From NCBI RefSeq assembly GCF_022965805.1, contig NC_133104.1, positions 42,700,682 to 42,764,681 on the forward strand: 64,000 nucleotides of DNA, read 5' to 3'. Shown here in pieces: positions 44,401-62,800 of this stretch. Both the position numbers and the translations under genes were made by a program. Below the pieces are notes generated by a model that saw only the letters and a program-made list of their open reading frames with translations, made no database searches and had not been told where the DNA came from. Each line of letters starts with the position of its first letter. The first letter of the stretch is position 1. The DNA is from Primulina eburnea. Its lineage: Eukaryota > Streptophyta > Magnoliopsida > Lamiales > Gesneriaceae.

Positions 44401-46223
44401 CTTTAAGAATTCAATCCGCTCAAAGTAACTTTGTGATTGGGTTAGCATGGATTGGCAAAGCTTTACTTATGAGGGGTCATGAGAAGGTAAAAGATATAAC
44501 AGTGACCTTGTTAGGTTTATTGACATTGGATGGCACTATTGGGGACCCAAAACAGTTGCAGGAATCGACTGAAGTTTGTGACGGGGAATATGTTCATCAG
44601 CTGATGAAGTGTGCAGCAGATGCATTTCATATAATTATGAGTGATTCTGAAGAATGTTTGAATCAAAGATATCATGCAGTCATCCGGCCTCTTTACAAGC
44701 AGCGTTTTTTTAGTTCTGTGATGCCCATATTGTTATCCTTGGTTGTAAAATCAGAGTCATCATCTGTTAGGTTTGTATCTACTGTTCTAAATGTTATTCA
44801 TAGAGTTGACAATCACATGGTAGATTAGACATAAGTGTATCATTGTCCTTTATGGGGACAGCCACTATACCACAATCTTGACATCTTCTGTTATAAAACT
44901 TGTTCTATGCTAGAGCATCTAATAACATGGCTTAATATGATTTTCAAAGCCTATATATTGGTCAGATAGATGCTTTCCTGTATACATTTTTGCATCGATC
45001 TAGCCATACGTCGTTCCTTCCGAAATTCTATCGTGCATTGTTCCATACCAAAAACAAAAATTGAAAAATCGTTTTTTACATATATGGATAAATCTTTCTA
45101 GATGGACTTCAGATATGTTGTTGCCATTTAAAAAATGGCACACTAGTCAGGGACGTGGTTTTTCTTCTGAGGTTTGACAGCGGCTTAAAGGTGGTGGAGC
45201 ATGTTGATTGACTTGGTTTATCAAATTCATTTTAACTGGATGAGGTTTGATTTTTAACTACGACTTATTCTTGGTTTTTTGTGGGGGCCCGTCAATTGCT
45301 TAACTTTTGTGCTGCAGGAGAAGAAGCTGTCATTGGAAATGCACCAAGAATAGTCAATCAACTTATTGATCTAACGGCCTATACAAGATCCATGGTATAA
45401 TGAATTTCTCTCAAACGATCATATTGATCGAATACGACATTTGATATTATTCATCATCTAAAATGGCATAAGTATTGTATTTATAATTTCATTGAATTTA
45501 AGTACTAGTAGTTTTGATTAATGTTTTCATTATTTGGCTTGTTTTCGCTATGGTTTGTTTATTTTTTACATGGCGATATGTAAAAGTATTTGTTTACTCT
45601 CCCGAGGTTTGTCATATCAACTATATGTAAACGTTTCTTGAGATTTTCAGGCTGTTCGAGAGACGGCCATACAGTGCCTTGTTGCTATGTCGAACCTTCC
45701 CCACACAAGAATTTATCCCTTGAGAACTCAGGTACAGTATTTAATGCATATCGATGTTATGTCTATGATCAATTCCATGTAAAAAGTTGCTATGTCCCCA
45801 CTTTCGTCAAGACTTTCGCTGACTCTCTGGATCTGCATTCTCTTCTGTGGTATGTGTATCGCACTTCGCAGCTCTATTAGAGCATGCATGCATGCATGTA
45901 TTTCTAGATTTCACACAATTGTCAAATGATGGAACCTCCTTTCCGGATTTTGTTGTCGAAGTTTTCAAGTTCTTTTTGTCTGAAACGTCCCTGTCCTATC
46001 AACGAGATTTTTTTTTATATAAAAAACATCATTTTTGTAATAATGTCAGCAACAACTTAATCATCACAAATTCATTTCTTATGATTATGCCTCTGAATGA
46101 TCTGTCGATAATAACAGTATACGATGAAATCGTCAATGTGTAGGTTTTGCAATCCATATCAAAAGCACTGGACGATCCCAAGCGAATAATTCGTCAAGAA
46201 GCCGTCAGATGTCAAAGAGCTTG
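41488..46223 (+). pseudogene. MMS19: MMS19/MET18-like pseudogene, 5' truncated
   Basis: Recognisable exons: 41488-41867 (VKGLQTLCTFPASF... FVQGLDEAISVHFSAAY), 42265-42338 (ELGNIESAKLTTELLDTYSNRVLPW), 43697-43808, 43886 to about 44772, 45318-45394, 45651-45731 (AVRETAIQCLVAMSNLPHTRIYPLRTQ) and 46144-46223 (VLQSISKALDDPKRIIRQEAVRCQRAW). They follow the C-terminal half of plant MMS19, a HEAT-repeat adaptor of cytosolic iron-sulfur assembly serving DNA repair and replication enzymes. The roughly 500 N-terminal residues are absent upstream; the copy begins cleanly at an intron acceptor. The frame changes near 44090 (before EWLISLFASVLIALRPQ) and again at about 44253 (one T missing before KMTGMNSSRT). 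The block expected between SSSVR (44772) and EEAVIGNAPRI (45318) is missing. Translation of a functional protein is very unlikely. Confidence 0.88.
43095..43347. mobile_element. 253-bp TG...CA element with perfect 30-bp inverted repeat
   Basis: The first 30 bases (43095-43124, beginning TGATATCGCTGAAATCGG) are the exact complement of the last 30 (43318-43347). The element is flanked by CATTG at 43090-43094 and 43348-43352. The interior is GC-richer than its surroundings and includes ACTTGAGCGTCGGAGGGG, a motif I associate with plant LTRs, plus four near-copies of GATCCGAGCTCCCA. It has no meaningful ORF. It lies in an intron of the MMS19 pseudogene. Confidence 0.85.
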
Positions 46224-47024
46224 GTATGCTATATCTTTGTTTTTTTCCATCTTTTGAATGAGAAATTTCACCATTTGTTGGCATCTGTTGTCTTATTTAC
46301 AGGGCCTTAGTAAAATGAATGAAAAACTCTTCATTTCGTAAAAACACAGCTGCCGTGACAAAGTTTGCGCAGCCCATACTGGGGGAAGTCCCTGTCAAAA
46401 TTCTTTGCTTTGCCTTTTTTTGTTAACCCAGAAATAGTCATTCTTTTTTGTTTTAGCGTTAGTAACCATCGATTACGTATTTTTTTAATAGAAATTACGG
46501 TTGGAGCCGTGTATATTTACTGTATAAAAAATTTATGTAGGATGGAAATAATGGCAGTGTTAGAAGCAATTCTATGTATAATTGATATACCATAATTTCT
46601 GCACATTATCGTGTTCCTGTTCGTTTATTCATAATCTTTAATATGGGTTTTGGAAAAATGCAGAAAAAGAAATTTCAAATAGATAATTAGAAAGGTATTG
46701 GGTCGGAATCCGGCGACAACATGAAGAATAGATTTCATCCCTCCTTTGGACGTAACCTCTGCAGTATCACACACAACTACCAAACAAAATTTAACAAAAT
46801 GAAGTCGAGTTAATTTTAAAACAATACATTTCACGTTTACGACAACATAAAATCGGGTTTCAGTCTGCTGCTACAACACATTCTACGCTTACATTTTACT
46901 TGCCCGTGCATGTACTCCTAGTATGTTAGGCATCGAAGACAACAATTGGGAAAACATTGGACAAATGGTGAATGGCACGAAATATGACAACTAATGCTAT
47001 ATAGTATTATTATCTTGTGATAGT
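46224..47024. other. Spacer between MMS19 pseudogene and malic enzyme 3' end
   Basis: AT-rich; the two genes converge here. It probably contains the malic enzyme 3' UTR. No other feature was seen. Confidence 0.5.
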
Positions 47025-52706
<5,682 letters not shown>

Positions 52707-53453
52707 GGTGGCAGATAGCACGAATGGTAGAGTCTTTTCTTCCGATGTGCTTGCTGTGTTCTTGGGACAGCGTAACGAGAGAGCAGGCGAGAGAAGAGAG
52801 GGAAAAAGGGAAGGAAAAATGGCAACAATGGCTTCCTTCTTATGGGATCTGCTGCGCACCGGTTTCCTCTCTACCTCTCTCTTACTTGTCCTTTGAAGTT
52901 CGCATTTATATCAGATCTGTGACTCTTCTTTAATTGTTTTCTTTAATAATTTAATTAATTAGTGTTTAATACGGTGTGTGTGATTAAAATTTACATGTGG
53001 TTTTGGAGTCGGCGGTGTATAAGTTTGTCGCTATCATCAAATAGTTGAAAACTAGAATTTTCATGTGATTTTTAGTTAAATTCAGAAATATTTAATTTAT
53101 TTTATATGCATCTGGATTGAGCAAATAAACATCGAAATTTTCGATTTTAAATTATAATTAATGGATTCTAAAATGAAATCCATGAATTTTTTTTTATTTT
53201 ATTTATGTCGACATCTGTATGGTTGGATTGTGCTGTAATAAACAAAGCAAAAACTTTAGTTTTTATTTGAGTTTGGTGGGAGATTTTAAGATTCATCGTA
53301 AAAGATGTGTGTTAGTTTTGGATTTTACTTGAGCACCGATGATGTATCACTCATTTATTGAATACACAAATTTTTTATATTTCATCACATCAAATGGGTG
53401 AGTGGTATCTCAACTATGCTCATATAGATGTGTACGGTAGGTGTGCATGATAT

Positions 53454-53456
<3 letters not shown>

Positions 53457-53526
<70 letters not shown>
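53457..53526. repeat. (AT)n microsatellite, about 35 units
   Basis: Uninterrupted AT alternation, ending just before TTGATTGTAGGC. A second tract, about 22 units long, lies at 53974-54016 and abuts a MITE. Confidence 0.97.
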
Positions 53527-53528
<2 letters not shown>

Positions 53529-53811
53529 ATTGTAGGCTATTTATTCTCGAGTTGCTTGTTCCATAGGACATCCCAAGAAGAAAATGTGGCTTGGTTTGGT
53601 TTCATTAGGCACGGTGGACGAGTTGTTTAAATTTAAAATTCTTAGAACATTGCTATAAGATATATGTATCATAATATAAAATTAATTCTAATATTCACGT
53701 GGATGATAAAATTTCATAATATATGTTTTCAGATAACTTTCCAACCATTTTTCGATATTTTGGATTAACTTTCCAAATATTCCAATCATGGTGGCGTGCA
53801 CACACACATAT

Positions 53812-53970
53812 ATATAGAATAGGTCTCTTCTGAGACGAGTTAACCCTACCAATATTCACAATAAAAAGTAATTCTCTTAGCATAAAAAGTAATATTTTTT
53901 CATGGATGACCCAAATAAGATATCTGTCTCACAAAATACAACTCGTGAGACCGTCTCACACAAGTTTTTA

Positions 53971-53972
<2 letters not shown>
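53812..53972 (-). mobile_element. hAT-type MITE, palindromic-end family, copy 6
   Basis: Reverse-strand copy (TGAGACGAGTTAACCCTACC...CGTGAGACCGTCTCACACAAG). The boundaries are uncertain because both flanks are ATATAT, consistent with insertion into a TA tract. Confidence 0.75.
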
Positions 53973-54018
<46 letters not shown>

Positions 54019-55343
54019 CTTTATGTCTAAACAGATAATTTATCAACAAGACAATTATCAACGGAATATCGAAAACATAGGAACCATCTAAAGAATAATA
54101 ATACTAAGAATTTACATTTTTTTCACAGAAGTGCATCTTATTATGAAAATATTTCAAAATTCCATTGAAAAAAGTGGGATAGAGGGGGGTGGGTGTCCCA
54201 TTTTCTTGAAATATGCATCACCATTTGTCTTTATTTCCCACGTATACCATGGCTCTCTCCCACAATTGGCTACATCTGCCCAAATTTTGTTGTTTTCTTG
54301 TGACTTTAAGAGTTGAAACCAATGTAATGTACGTATTCTTAGAACTTTGTTGGTGAATATTTATTTGAAAGCGAAAGGTAAAGAAAACGAGGGAATAAGA
54401 ACAATAATATGCTGCACACCAAAATAATAATAAGATTAAGGATATATTTGATCTTATTATTGACAATAAATTTTGAAAAATACTATGTATTTTTGGTCAT
54501 TGTTATTTCTGACATTAAGTTTTTCAATTTATAAATCATTTTTTTTTATTTTTTGATCGTTCACAATTTTTTTAAATAAATAATATTATTATTGAAACAA
54601 GCTAATGACAGCAAAAGAATAATTTAAATGGTGTTTAATTTGAAACACGGTCATTCAATTAACTCATCACTATCTAGGGGTGTCAATTCAGGTGGATAGG
54701 GGATTATCTAATAACTATTTAAACTATTTTGTCTGATTCAATAACGGTGTGTGTTATAAATATATCTCTTCAGTATAATAGACAAGCTTTTTGAGACGAT
54801 ACATCTCTTAAATTTATAATCTAAATAGTGAGAGTGCCCAAAACACCATCATCACGCAATTTCTTCAATAATTGTTTTATTTAATTATTTTTCAAGTTTA
54901 AGGTAATTATAACATGTCGTGAAGTTAAATAAACGCTAGAAAAATTGATGCTTCTTGATTCTCTTTTTGTGACCTATGTGGAATTTTTTTTCCTTCTAAA
55001 TTTCAATAATTCATTAGTGTTTTTTTTATGATCTCATGGTCAGTGCGACATATTTGTCATAAAAAAACGTTGGTAAGAAAAATTCAACTCATGACTATTA
55101 AACAAATATTCACAACTCGACCAACTCGATATTCTTCGAGTATAATTATTATTTTTTTATTGTTTACATTTCTAAATGACGATTACTTGACGTAAATGCA
55201 CCTTTAGTAGTGTTAGACTTTGTTTGGAAACACAATTCAAAGCATCGTGTTTTGTGGTTGGGACCGTTCAAACTTTAGATTAGACCCACCAATTCCAACC
55301 AATTTTTTTCCCCAACGATTGTATTGATTTTGCAAATAAAAAA

Positions 55344-55500
55344 AGAGTGGGTCTCATGTGAGACCGTCTTACTGATCTTAATCTGTGAGACGGGTCAACC
55401 CTACCCATATTCACAATAAAAAGTAATACTCTTAGCATAAAAAATAATACTTTTTGATGGATGACCCAAATAAGAGATCCGTCTCACACAAGTTTTTGTC
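55344..55500 (-). mobile_element. hAT-type MITE, palindromic-end family, copy 7
   Basis: 157 bp in reverse orientation with flanking ATAAAAAA (55336-55343 and 55501-55508). It contains GTGAGACGGGTCAACCCTAC and the ATACTCTTAGCAT core. Confidence 0.85.
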
Positions 55501-56884
55501 ATAAAAAATCAGTTGTCACTTTTAAGACATTTCATTGTATAATCCGTCACCATTCAATAAATGGCCTGGAAAAGTTGGGTTGCGAGGCAATATACATCAA
55601 TCTCCATGGGCAGGTGAGACCAACCAACAAAAATAATAACAAGTGCTTAATTAATTATTTATAAAAATATTTAAGTTTTAATTTACTAAATCATTGTTAA
55701 AGAAATTATCAAAGTCAAATATTTTTTAAAAAACATTTGACAAATTTAATGTTAATAATAATTAAAATACTGATAAAATTTATAGTTTCACACCAGACAT
55801 TAAACAAGAAATTAACAACTCAAGATATTAGTGTGTAGGGGAAGATGTAGTAATTAAGAAAAATAATATAAAATAGACAGAAAATTAATTAAATTAGGCA
55901 CTCTCCCCATGATAAAGATAAGAGGACAATCCACCAAACTAATAATGTAATATATATTTTAAAGAAAATTAAGACTATGTCTTGGTTTTAAATGTTGTTT
56001 TTTTTTATTATCGATTGAAACACATGTGTTGCGTGTTTGTAATATTTGTTGTTATAAATTTTGTGTACCGAGATAGTTTCTAATATTTCTGAATCACGCA
56101 GCCCAAAGAAGGCCTGTCGGGCCAAGGACGATTGAAGCCCATAATATATGGGCCGAGATTCAAGCCCAGATATTGTACACCGTCTTGCAAAATCAGCCGG
56201 ATCCAGACTGTCGTGACGACGCGCGTATGGATGGATGATCTACTCCTTTACAGCTGTGGAAGGGTTTTCCAGAATATGAAGATGATTTCGGAGGAATTTC
56301 GTGTTTAATAATTATTTATTTTTGGATGTAAGCTCCGATTTGTCCGTCAGATTGCTTAACAATTGCTATATTTTGGCCGGATTTGAGGGTGTTACTGGTG
56401 AAAACTCTTGATTAGTAGCTTTGCCTACTGTTCGAGATAATACATGATTCCACTGTGAGAATTTAGAAGGTTGTCTGGAGAAGGTTAGTCAGATGATCGA
56501 AATTTATTTGGCATGTAAATTAGTTGGAAACAGTTATAATTGCTATATGAACATGATGGTGTTGAATGTGTAGACTTCATTGGGGTGATTGAAAACCGAG
56601 TAATGAGAGAATGTCGCCTGGGATTCACCCATCTTCAAACTGTGCAGAAGCTTGTATGAGAATTTACGTTTGCTGTTAACAAGGTAAAGTTTTGGAAACT
56701 GAAGCTTACGAGGAAAAAATCCGATCTTTAAAAGCTCAAAACTGCGTTTTGTGGGTGTGTCGTGTCGGGGTAGATCATGTACTGGAAATTATGTGGACGA
56801 ATGTATTAGTTTTCATACAATCATAGAAGGATAGAAGCTTGCTTGTGAAACCATATTACAAGTACTTTCGCCCTATCATAACAT

Positions 56885-59800
56885 CTACCTTTTTTGGAAA
56901 TTGAATGTCTTGATGCAATACGCATACATGAAGGCAAAGAAGAAAGTGAAACCAACCAATATTAATGCAACTGGTCCCATGAAGTCTAGTTTGTACCCAA
57001 AATGGTTTTTAATGTATGTTTTCACCATTGGTTTGCTAGACATCCCCAATACTCCTATAGTGTCCTCCACATCACCATACTGGGATACAATCAACCCATA
57101 AACTGTCCAAGCCATTGGGCAAATCCAGTAGTACCAAATCCACCACTTGGGTATCCTCTGTGATTTCAAGGTGGAAAAAGTTAGAACTTTGTGAATAATA
57201 TTTGTAGAAATCAATTGGCATGTATGAAGTTTACTTACTGGCATGGGGATGAAGAAACCGGAGAATAAATTGAACAGATAGTAGAAGGAAGTTGCAAAGA
57301 CTGCTGCCACTTGTAGGTTAGGTGTGATTGATACTGTCATCATTCCGTAATATGTGTAGTAGAGAAGTGAGAAGAAGGTCACGAAGAAAAACCAGAAGAA
57401 TTTAACAGCTTTCCATTCGAAGCTCATCATGGTGTACACCAAAAGTGTGTAATAAGAAGTTTGGAGAAGTACGTAAGGTATTTCTGTCACGACCTGCATG
57501 CGATGTAACCGAAGAATAGAGTTAACAGCTTAACAATTATTATAACCATATTCCATGTGGTGGGATTTTGAAGTTTAACTTTCTGAATTAATCCAAAAAA
57601 TGATCTAATGATAAATAACCTGTGCCATTGCATATGGTAATGCTGAGTACATTCCCGCGGCTCTTTCTCTGTAGAACACTGGTCTCTCAGTTGCTATTAC
57701 TGGCTGCACGGTGCCACAATTGTTAATTCCAATGAAAAGAACCGAAACGTACATGGCTCCAGTAACTGTTATAATATCACTGTCGGTTTCCCTACAACAC
57801 AAATTAGAAAGCAAGAATTAGGATATGGTTGCCAAGTTTTGTATTTTCTTGAAGACGCTGTTGAAATAGATATGTACCTCTTCGTGCCTACACTCCAGAA
57901 TATTGTTCCAAACATTAGCGCAGTAATCAAAGTGAAAAAGTATCTCGAAAGATTATAATCAGGGTTTCTCCAATAAGACAATTTTTGCTTCCATAGGCAA
58001 GTTCTAAATTGTTCCCATGTGGACAGAGAGTACTGGGTAGGAAAGTGTACGTCTTTGGCCCCAGGATTTGGAATTCTCAACTGTTTCACTTGAGCCTCAT
58101 TTTGCCTGGGAAACAAGACGAGTATGTATCAGGATAATACCCAAAAAATTATTGAATGGGAAATGCCCCGGGGAGAGGTTTGTCTTTACTTACGAGTACA
58201 ATGTTGTTGTTTTGTAGTGCTCTCCAAAATCAATACCAAGACGGTGTTCTGTTGCAACTGAGCTAACATCGAGCATCCACGTGGCTGGATTACATTTGTC
58301 ATCAATTTTTGGAACTCCAGGAATTGCCTGTGTTTGTATAGAAGGTTTGATTTGCTTAACATCCTCATAATGTGGACAAAAAACATATCTGGAGCATGCC
58401 GTACCTCAAAATAATCGATGATTTTTTGTGAGTTTCTCCCCAGTGGTCCCGCATATATCATCTTGCCGCCTTCTTTCAGGAGAAGCAGCTGATGCATAGT
58501 GACACGATTTTTTTAAGTGTAACAATGAGGTATAAATAGAAGATTGTCTCTGGCATGTGAGGAAGCTGAAAGATCTAAATTTTGTATTTCTACCTCGTCA
58601 AAGGCTTCAAAGATATCAATGGCAGGCTGATGTATCGTACAAACAACTGTTCTTCCTGTGTCTACCGTCTTTCTCACAGTTCTCATTATGATAGCTGCAG
58701 CTCTTGCATCTAAACCAGTAGTTGGTTCATCCATGAATATGATGGAAGGATTAGCAACAAGTTCAACCGCTATGGTCAATCTCTTTCTTTGTTCGGTTGA
58801 CAATCCAGAAATTCCTTGAATCCCTACTATGGCCTCTCCGAGATCATCCAGTTCGACCAGGTGCATCACTTCAGCTACAAAGATCTGCCAAATTTTTTTC
58901 ACTAAATTATGTGATCTAGTGATTAATTAAATAGATATATGTTTTACAGAAGAAAAGTTCTTGCCATTTTTTCTTCCTTCTTGACTTCTTTAGGGAGCCG
59001 AAGAGAAGCTGAAAAGATCAAAGATTCAAGTACTGTCACTTGAGGTGAGTGGATGTCATTTTGCTCACAGTATCCTGAAATTCTGGCAAAGGTTTCTGGT
59101 TTTTGGGGGAATCCAGATATTTTAATATCACCTTCAATATAACCCCGTGTTTTTCTTCCTGCTAGAACATCCATTAACGTAGTTTTTCCAGCTCCACTTA
59201 CTCCCATTAATGCGGTCAAAACTCCTGGCCTAAATGCACCAGTTAATCCACAAAGTAATTGGAGTTTCTCTCCAGTTGCTCCTTTTTCTTTCATTTCCTA
59301 CGGAAAATGGATAAACTTGATGTATCAGACCCTGTATTTTACTTGGCAATACAAGAATGAATGAGAAAGATGTTAATTCTTACTGAGGGAGTCTCCACAA
59401 AGTAGTTTACATTGTCAAAGGACATGCACAATGGTGTAAAGGAAAGAACCATTCCTCTCTGAGTTGCAGTACATCTTGTATCATCGAAGCTAAAATTTTC
59501 ATTTTTATTATTCCCATTGACATTGGATTGGTTGCTCATCCCTTGCATTGACGTATCTTGGTGAAAAAGTTATGAAAAATATTAGTGAGTATGAAAATTT
59601 TGACAAATCATTGATTCATTCGAACGATTAATACCTGTGTTGTCTCCGTTTAAAACTGATGAAGGTTGGGGGAATGATTCTTTTTTCTTTTCTGCAAGTT
59701 CAAGTTTTGGTGTTTTGTTATTCTTTTCCTGGTACATTCCCTTTGTCAATGCTTGGTCTTTGAAAATTGTAGCTTGTTGGTTTTGAAAGGCTGTCATACC

Positions 59801-62800
59801 GAGTGATATTAGGTGTCATAGTGACGTGAATTCTAAGACTGATTATGGCAATCGGAGCTGTAAACTTACGGTTGAGGTGCACGAGAGCAAAAGTGAATAA
59901 CACATTAAAGAGAACTGTAAACCCCAAGAGGGCTGCAATGCCAATCCAATACCATTTTTCTTCGGGGAATATGTCAAATTTATTTAGCACTGCCACTCCT
60001 AATCTTGTAACATTGTCCGAGGCCTGTAAATGAAACCAAATATTCAAACAAGATACACACTTCACCTTATTGCTTTATGCTTGACATTATAAGATATGAT
60101 AAATCACACACAAAAATAGGAATGTAACTATCGTTCGTACCAGTTTGTTCATCCATCTTGAAGCGAACATCTCGTTCACGGTGACTGCATTAAATCCGTA
60201 GCTCAGGGGAGACACCCAGTAACCCCACCTCCACCAGATTGGAATGTTATCTGCAGGCAGTGTTTATTTATGTGAATCCAAAACATAACTTAGGGATAAA
60301 AAGAATAGGAAAATAAGAACATGCGTGAACGTAAAATGACAAGTGATCAGCTTGGATATTGCATGATACTGCTAGTTTTATGTCTTGCCTGTTAGTCGCC
60401 CAAATCCCAATTTTTTATTTCATGTGCGTGAAAGCATTGCAAGTCTTAGATGTCTTGTCCTCTGACCGTCGTGGCAAAGTTAATTAGCGGTTAGCCCCTA
60501 AATTGGTAATATAGATCCTTGCAACTTTAGAAGAAGCAACAAAAATGTTTTGACATATACAAAAAGTTACGTTTCGATAGCTTCCTAACGATCCTCCTCT
60601 CAGCTATTGCACCTACTTGTAGGTCATAAACATCGAACACTTGATATTAGCTTTGACACCAGTTATAAAACCAAGTATACGTCGATTTTTCAGATGTTAT
60701 AACATGTAATAATGATACAAATGAGAGCTTTTAGAGCGAATAATATAATAGCCACACACCACGTCTGGGTTGTTATTATCTCAGCAGAGATAATTAATTA
60801 TAAGCTTTTGGTCTTTTTTTCACAATTTATCTGCGTTTTGATCTACTTTTCACGTACGTAATTCATTACGTTGTAAAGTGGTCGAACAAACCTCTAGGAA
60901 GAATAAAGCCGCCAAAAAGAAACACGGATAGAAGAGCAAGAGATCCGCCAGTCTTTGAGATTATCATTGTCCTGCATACTCCTGCAATGAGCCTAAACAA
61001 CCCTGCAGCCATTTGTTGAATAAGAAATACCCACAGGAGTTGCTTGAAAAACCTGAGAAAAAATAATTTTATTCTCGGTCATCTATGTATTTTCACAATA
61101 AACTCTATTTATGAAGGAAAGTCTAGTAAACAAATTATGGGTGTAAAGACAACACAATTTAGCTTTCTTTAAGGTTTGTGTTCAATGTCTAGATTGGAGT
61201 CAGATAGTCAGAGGTGTTTTGATGCGATGCCTCATTATACCATGTTTGTCAATATGAGATAATCGAGATATGAACTATGCCGCCGGTCCTTACGAGCACA
61301 AAACAAGTTCAAGACAACTCAATCTTGGTCACCCAACTATAATATGAAAGGAAATAAGCTAAATAGTGAGTCTATACAACAAAATCAGTTGGAATAAACT
61401 TAATATCAATTACTTACCAAATAAAATAATATGACGATCCATTTTAACAATCAAGCTAATAAAGTTCAAACCGAACCGGTTTTGTTCTCTACAAAATAGT
61501 GAACTTCATGATTGAGTTGGTTTCTTTATATGTTTTGAACTGTGAAATAGTCTCAACGGTATATGCTTCAACTTGGAGTTTGTGTTTGTTGGAATCCTTT
61601 TACCATTTGAGATCAAATATCAATAGTTTATCCTAGTTCCGTGGAAAACTCTCGTTCAATCTCTCAGAAAGAACGTGCGAAAAAATATTTCTGTTTACCT
61701 GCTTGCTTCGAGGGCGAATCCGATGGTATAGTATGTTATGATCATCCAGACAACAGACTCTAACATGGATATTGGTATTCTTAGCAGAAAGATTGGCAGA
61801 GTGAAAACCCAAGGTGGATGAAAAAGTAGGTCCCTATGCTTATAGAATACTGGAAGTCTTTCCATGGTGAGTGAGATTTCTACATAACCATTGAAGGCAT
61901 TATTGATCATGCAAAACGCTAGTGCACCAATATACACATCAGCATCGTCTTCATTCTGAGTGTGTAATTCGCTCCTCAAGAACACGGTTGATGTAACTAT
62001 TGCAACAAATACAATTTGGACAGTTTTGAAAATGTAAAAGAAGGAGTTTCGTTTTATCAAAAGCCATTCCTTGTCAAAGTTGGCTTTGAGAAGAACACTT
62101 TTACTGACTAAATACTTTTTACGAACCAGGGCTGCTTTGTGGCTTTTGTTCTTGTCGTAAAGGCCTAATAGTTCATCTTGAAGCTCCAGACCCGTGCGAC
62201 AATCATTGAACATTTTGGCGAATTCTCTGGCTGAAAAGTATATGTATGACTTGCTTTTGTCTGCCCAATATTGTTCCTGGTCTTTTCTTGATGTCACCTG
62301 CATTATCACTTGGATTTTTACAATTGCTTTCTTCGATTCCTGAAGTCAAAGTTGCTTTGAGAAGAACACTTTTACTGACTAAATACTTCCTGCGTGGTTT
62401 ATAATCTACTAGTTGGACCACTTAAGTGTTGTGTTTCCTTGCATATTATAGATGATAACTTAACCAATTACCATTTGTTTACCTCTTGTAGGAATTCTGC
62501 AATCCCCTTTCTCTCCGGACACTTAAACCCACAGCTCTCAAAGAACTCGAGTACTTCTTTTCTTGGGCCATTATAGGCAATCTGGCCTTCTGATAATAGG
62601 ATTATATCATCGAAGAGGTCAAATATTTCTGGAGCTGGCTGGAGGAGGGACATCAGGATGGTAGCCTCTGTGAAGTGTGCAAATTGCTGCATACACTTGA
62701 TGACCTGAAATGCTGTTGAGCTGTCTAGGCCCGTCGTTATTTCATCCATAAATAGCGATTTGAATGGTCCAACAATCATCTCTCCTGCATCAATCAAGGT

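Larger units (their letters stand above)
52707..56884. other. Spacer with microsatellites and MITEs
   Basis: It starts with the malic enzyme promoter/5' UTR, then holds (AT)n tracts at about 53457-53526 and 53974-54016 and MITE copies near 53812-53972 and at 55344-55500. A moderately GC-rich stretch at about 56100-56290 (GCCCAAAGAAGGCC..., GGGCCGAGATTCAAGCCCAG) looks like promoter or repeat DNA. No protein or RNA gene was recognised. Confidence 0.55.

Noticed and set aside
53831..54091. ORFs across the MITE and TA tract
   Set aside because: Explained by the transposon and microsatellite.
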